Part shown: in pieces, positions 61,483 through 64,000 of the stretch | Position numbering within the stretch: position 1 is the first letter of the stretch | How the letters are laid out: every line of letters begins with the position of its first letter | DNA from: an uncultured Scytonema sp. | Lineage (GTDB): Bacteria > Cyanobacteriota > Cyanobacteriia > Cyanobacteriales > Nostocaceae | Assembly: GCA_937873135.1 (NCBI GenBank) | Contig: CALMVQ010000362.1 | Location: 1 to 64,000 of the forward strand | Reading direction: 5' to 3' | DNA: 64,000 nucleotides | Made by a program: the position numbers and the translations under genes | The notes under the pieces: generated by a model | Told to the model about the DNA's origin: nothing | Databases searched by the model: none | What the model saw: the letters and a program-made list of their open reading frames with translations, nothing else

Positions 61483-62660
61483 ACTCGTCCTTTCCAAGCA
61501 CCGCCTTGCCCTTGCCAGTGACGCCAAGCTGAGTCTATCGTCATTAAATTATAGAGAAGGGCGATCGCAGGTAAGCAGCAGGCTAACCAAAGGGGACACT
61601 TGTAAAAGCGGATAGTGGGTAAGTAAGCAAGTGTCATTAGCAGCCACCCCATAAAACCTGTTGCTGCCAACAACCAATTGAACGTCAAACTACCAAAAAT
61701 CACAGCTAAAGGAGGAATGAGATAAATCAGTGTCATCCCCAACAAAGTTCCCAGCAAAAGCAATGGAGAATAGTTCAACTGTGTAAAAGCTGTCCGGGCA
61801 ACCATATCCCAAATAGTATCAAGATTTGGATAGGGTCGCAAGCTGTGAGTCAAAGCGCTCAATCCCAGCCAGATGCGCCCGTGAGGAGAAGAGCTCCCTC
61901 CCTTAACCGCCATACCCAAGGCACAGTCATCAATTAAAGCTTGGCGAACGACTTGAATACCACCAATTCGAGCTAAAGCTTCAGGGCGAATTAGGATACA
62001 GCCTCCAGCCGCAGCTGCAGTGACTTTACGGGGATCGTTAACCCAACGAAAAGGGTAAAGTTTCTGGAAGAAAAAGACGAAAGCGGGGATCAATAGTTGC
62101 TCCCAAAAACTTTCACACCTAAGTTTAACCATAACTGAAACAAGGTCTAAATCCTCTTGCAACGCTTTAGTTACCAGTCGGCGGAGATTGCTAACGTCAT
62201 GCTCAATATCTGCATCTGTCAGTAAAAGATACTTTGGTGCTTCTCTTGACGTATTAGTCAGTTTTTCTACTGCCCGAATCCCTTGTTCAATTGCCCAAAG
62301 TTTACCCGTCCAACCAGGCGGTAGCGTTTCTGCTGCCTGGATATGCAGCTGTTCCTCTTTCGCTAACTCTTGTGCTGTTTCTTGTGCAACTTTACTGGTG
62401 CCATCCGTACTACCATCGTCTACTAAAAATATGTTGAAACCGCCGGGATAGTCTTGAACGAGGAGCGATCGCAGGGTAATGGGCAACAATTCAGCTTCAT
62501 TACGTGCTGGAATCACAGCACAAACAGCAGGAAAATCTGTTAATTTTGTTTCTCCCACTTCTAATTGCTGATCTACCCGCCAAAATTGCCCTCGCAAACT
62601 GAGTAATCCTATCCAAATTGTTAACGATAAAAGCGTTAGACCTAATTCAATTTCACCCAT
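61467..62660 (-). CDS. hpnB: Hopanoid-associated glycosyltransferase HpnB-like (GT2)
   Basis: 397 aa; CAVIPARNEAELLPITLRSLL, FLVDDGSTDGTS, LLTDADIEHDVSNLRRLV, AAAAGGCILIRPEAL. Confidence 0.85.
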   Translation of the reverse strand: MGEIELGLTLLSLTIWIGLLSLRGQFWRVDQQLEVGETKLTDFPAVCAVIPARNEAELLPITLRSLLVQDYPGGFNIFLVDDGSTDGTSKVAQETAQELAKEEQLHIQAAETLPPGWTGKLWAIEQGIRAVEKLTNTSREAPKYLLLTDADIEHDVSNLRRLVTKALQEDLDLVSVMVKLRCESFWEQLLIPAFVFFFQKLYPFRWVNDPRKVTAAAAGGCILIRPEALARIGGIQVVRQALIDDCALGMAVKGGSSSPHGRIWLGLSALTHSLRPYPNLDTIWDMVARTAFTQLNYSPLLLLGTLLGMTLIYLIPPLAVIFGSLTFNWLLAATGFMGWLLMTLAYLPTIRFYKCPLWLACCLPAIALLYNLMTIDSAWRHWQGQGGAWKGRVYSKP

Positions 62661-62958
62661 AGTTTTAAAATTAATTATTATACATTGTTATCTAGGCAAG
62701 GCGAACAGCTTGACTCCTAAGATACACATTTTATAACCCTGACACAGCAAGAGTTTTGGTATCTCCAGCAAAATGTGCTTCTTTCTTTTTTCACTAGCGA
62801 TGTCTGACGACAAGTCGCTAAGAGCGCCTACGCCACTAGTTGGAGGCTCATATCTTGCACCTGGAAAGAGCGAATGTCAATTCCAAGACTTACGTGCTAG
62901 TACGTCACGGCGTAAATAAGGCAACCATTTAAAATCCCTAAAAAGCAGATTCCATCAT

Positions 62959-63006
62959 ACTTTTGACTTTTGACTTTTGACTTTTGACTTTTGACTTTTG
63001 ACTTTC
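62959..63006. repeat. Heptanucleotide short tandem repeat
   Basis: (cttttga)n about 6-7 copies: acttttgacttttgacttttgacttttgactttt. Confidence 0.92.
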
Positions 63007-63489
63007 GCCTTGCGGTACTAGTTCTCTTAGGCGTTCAATGTCCTGTAAATTCAGGTACAATTACCCAGTGTGGAAATATAGTCAGGAGATGCGATTTCTG
63101 CGGCTTGTCCCCAATCAGGTAAATTTGTAAGTGCGATAGGATGTGCGCCGTTGCAACGCATCGCTGTGGAAGTTGCGCCCAGTGTGCCAAAACATAAGGA
63201 TTGAGGGATAATACTAACCAACGATAAACCCCTAAAAGTGTTCCGTCCTGGCCAGATCCAGTTGGTGTCATTGGGTGCATGTATCTGTATGCTAGTCATA
63301 AAGGCATATTCATATTTATGAGGAGCAAGATTTTTCCTTACTGAATTTTACAAAAAATCATGCACTTTTCCTATGATTTCTTACGAAAACAGTGCTAAAA
63401 GGGGTCAGGGAAGCGATCGTACTTGGAGTAGAAGCGAGTAAAATACTTAATAAGAACTTAATTCCATATTGAATTAAATACCTCATTAT

Positions 63490-63840
63490 ATGATTAACCT
63501 CGAAAATATTCACCCCCTTACAGACTTCAAACGCAACGTCAAACAGTTTATCGAACAAATTAAAGCGACAAAATCCCCACTGATACTTACAGTTAATGGC
63601 AAAGCAGAAATTGTCATTCAAGATGCGAGCAGCTTTCAGGAGATGATGCGACGCTTAGAAAGTTCGGAAGCAGAAGTACGCAAACTCAAGTTAGAAGCAC
63701 TACAGCGCGATATCGCTCTAGGTGTAGAACAGTTACAGAATGGACAATATAGAGAATATGATGACGAGTCTTTACCAAGTTTGCTGCAAACCATTAAAGA
63801 ACGAGGACGACGCAAACTTAACCTTGAAGAAGCTCCATGA
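63490..63840 (+). CDS. Phd/YefM-type antitoxin
   Basis: 116 aa; HPLTDFKRNVKQFIEQIKATKSPLILTVNGKAEIVIQDASSFQEM. Confidence 0.88.
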   Translation: MINLENIHPLTDFKRNVKQFIEQIKATKSPLILTVNGKAEIVIQDASSFQEMMRRLESSEAEVRKLKLEALQRDIALGVEQLQNGQYREYDDESLPSLLQTIKERGRRKLNLEEAP

Positions 63841-64000
63841 ATCGTTACAAAATTTCTCAACTTGCAGAACAAGACTTGGAGGATATCTGGGTTTATCTTG
63901 CCCAAAATAATCAAATTGCTGCGGATCAGCAAATTGCTAAAATCTTAAATCGGTTGCCAATTCTAGCTCAGTTTCCAGATATCGGAAAAATGCGAGAAGA
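63837..64000 (+). CDS. RelE/ParE-type toxin, truncated by window end
   Basis: MNRYKISQLAEQDLEDIWVYLAQNNQIAADQQIAKILNRLPILAQFPDIGKMREE; start overlaps antitoxin stop (ATGA). Confidence 0.88.
   Translation, partial: MNRYKISQLAEQDLEDIWVYLAQNNQIAADQQIAKILNRLPILAQFPDIGKMRE

Noticed and set aside
62959-63006. CRISPR-like array
   Set aside because: Uniform 7-bp tandem repeat without spacers; a short tandem repeat typical of cyanobacteria.
63035-63299. Two overlapping small minus-strand ORFs
   Set aside because: No recognisable family and mutually exclusive frames; not supported as genes.

Overview
This is an AT-rich cyanobacterial (probably filamentous, Nostocales-type) accessory region, inferred from HIP1 GCGATCGC sites, cyanobacterial heptamer repeats and gene families. 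It mixes intact single genes with many truncated or frameshifted genes and mobile-element debris. The main discovery is at about 38350-44962: the eroded core of a Tn7-like transposon on the minus strand. It retains three 19-bp end repeats, the tnsA start, the tnsC 3' part and the tniQ start, while the rest of tnsA, all of tnsB and the 5' part of tnsC are missing. Its tnsA is split by a nested ~5.4 kb element carrying three tyrosine recombinases and a DUF6262/TnpC-like gene (Tn554-like). Other points of interest are: an FHA-type exoprotein/CHAT-TPR/DUF928 module flanked by ~390-bp direct repeats of IS1 debris; dispersed fragments of that module elsewhere; a Rieske oxygenase gene between 92-bp direct repeats; an IS5 transposase fused in frame to a secreted protein; a histidine phosphatase-membrane-EF-hand fusion; a chimeric PIN/BrnT junction; and an IS630 element with TA duplication beside a 5'-truncated menE. 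No CRISPR array, Cas gene, rRNA or tRNA was recognised. All calls come from reading the sequence and supplied translations; no database search was run.
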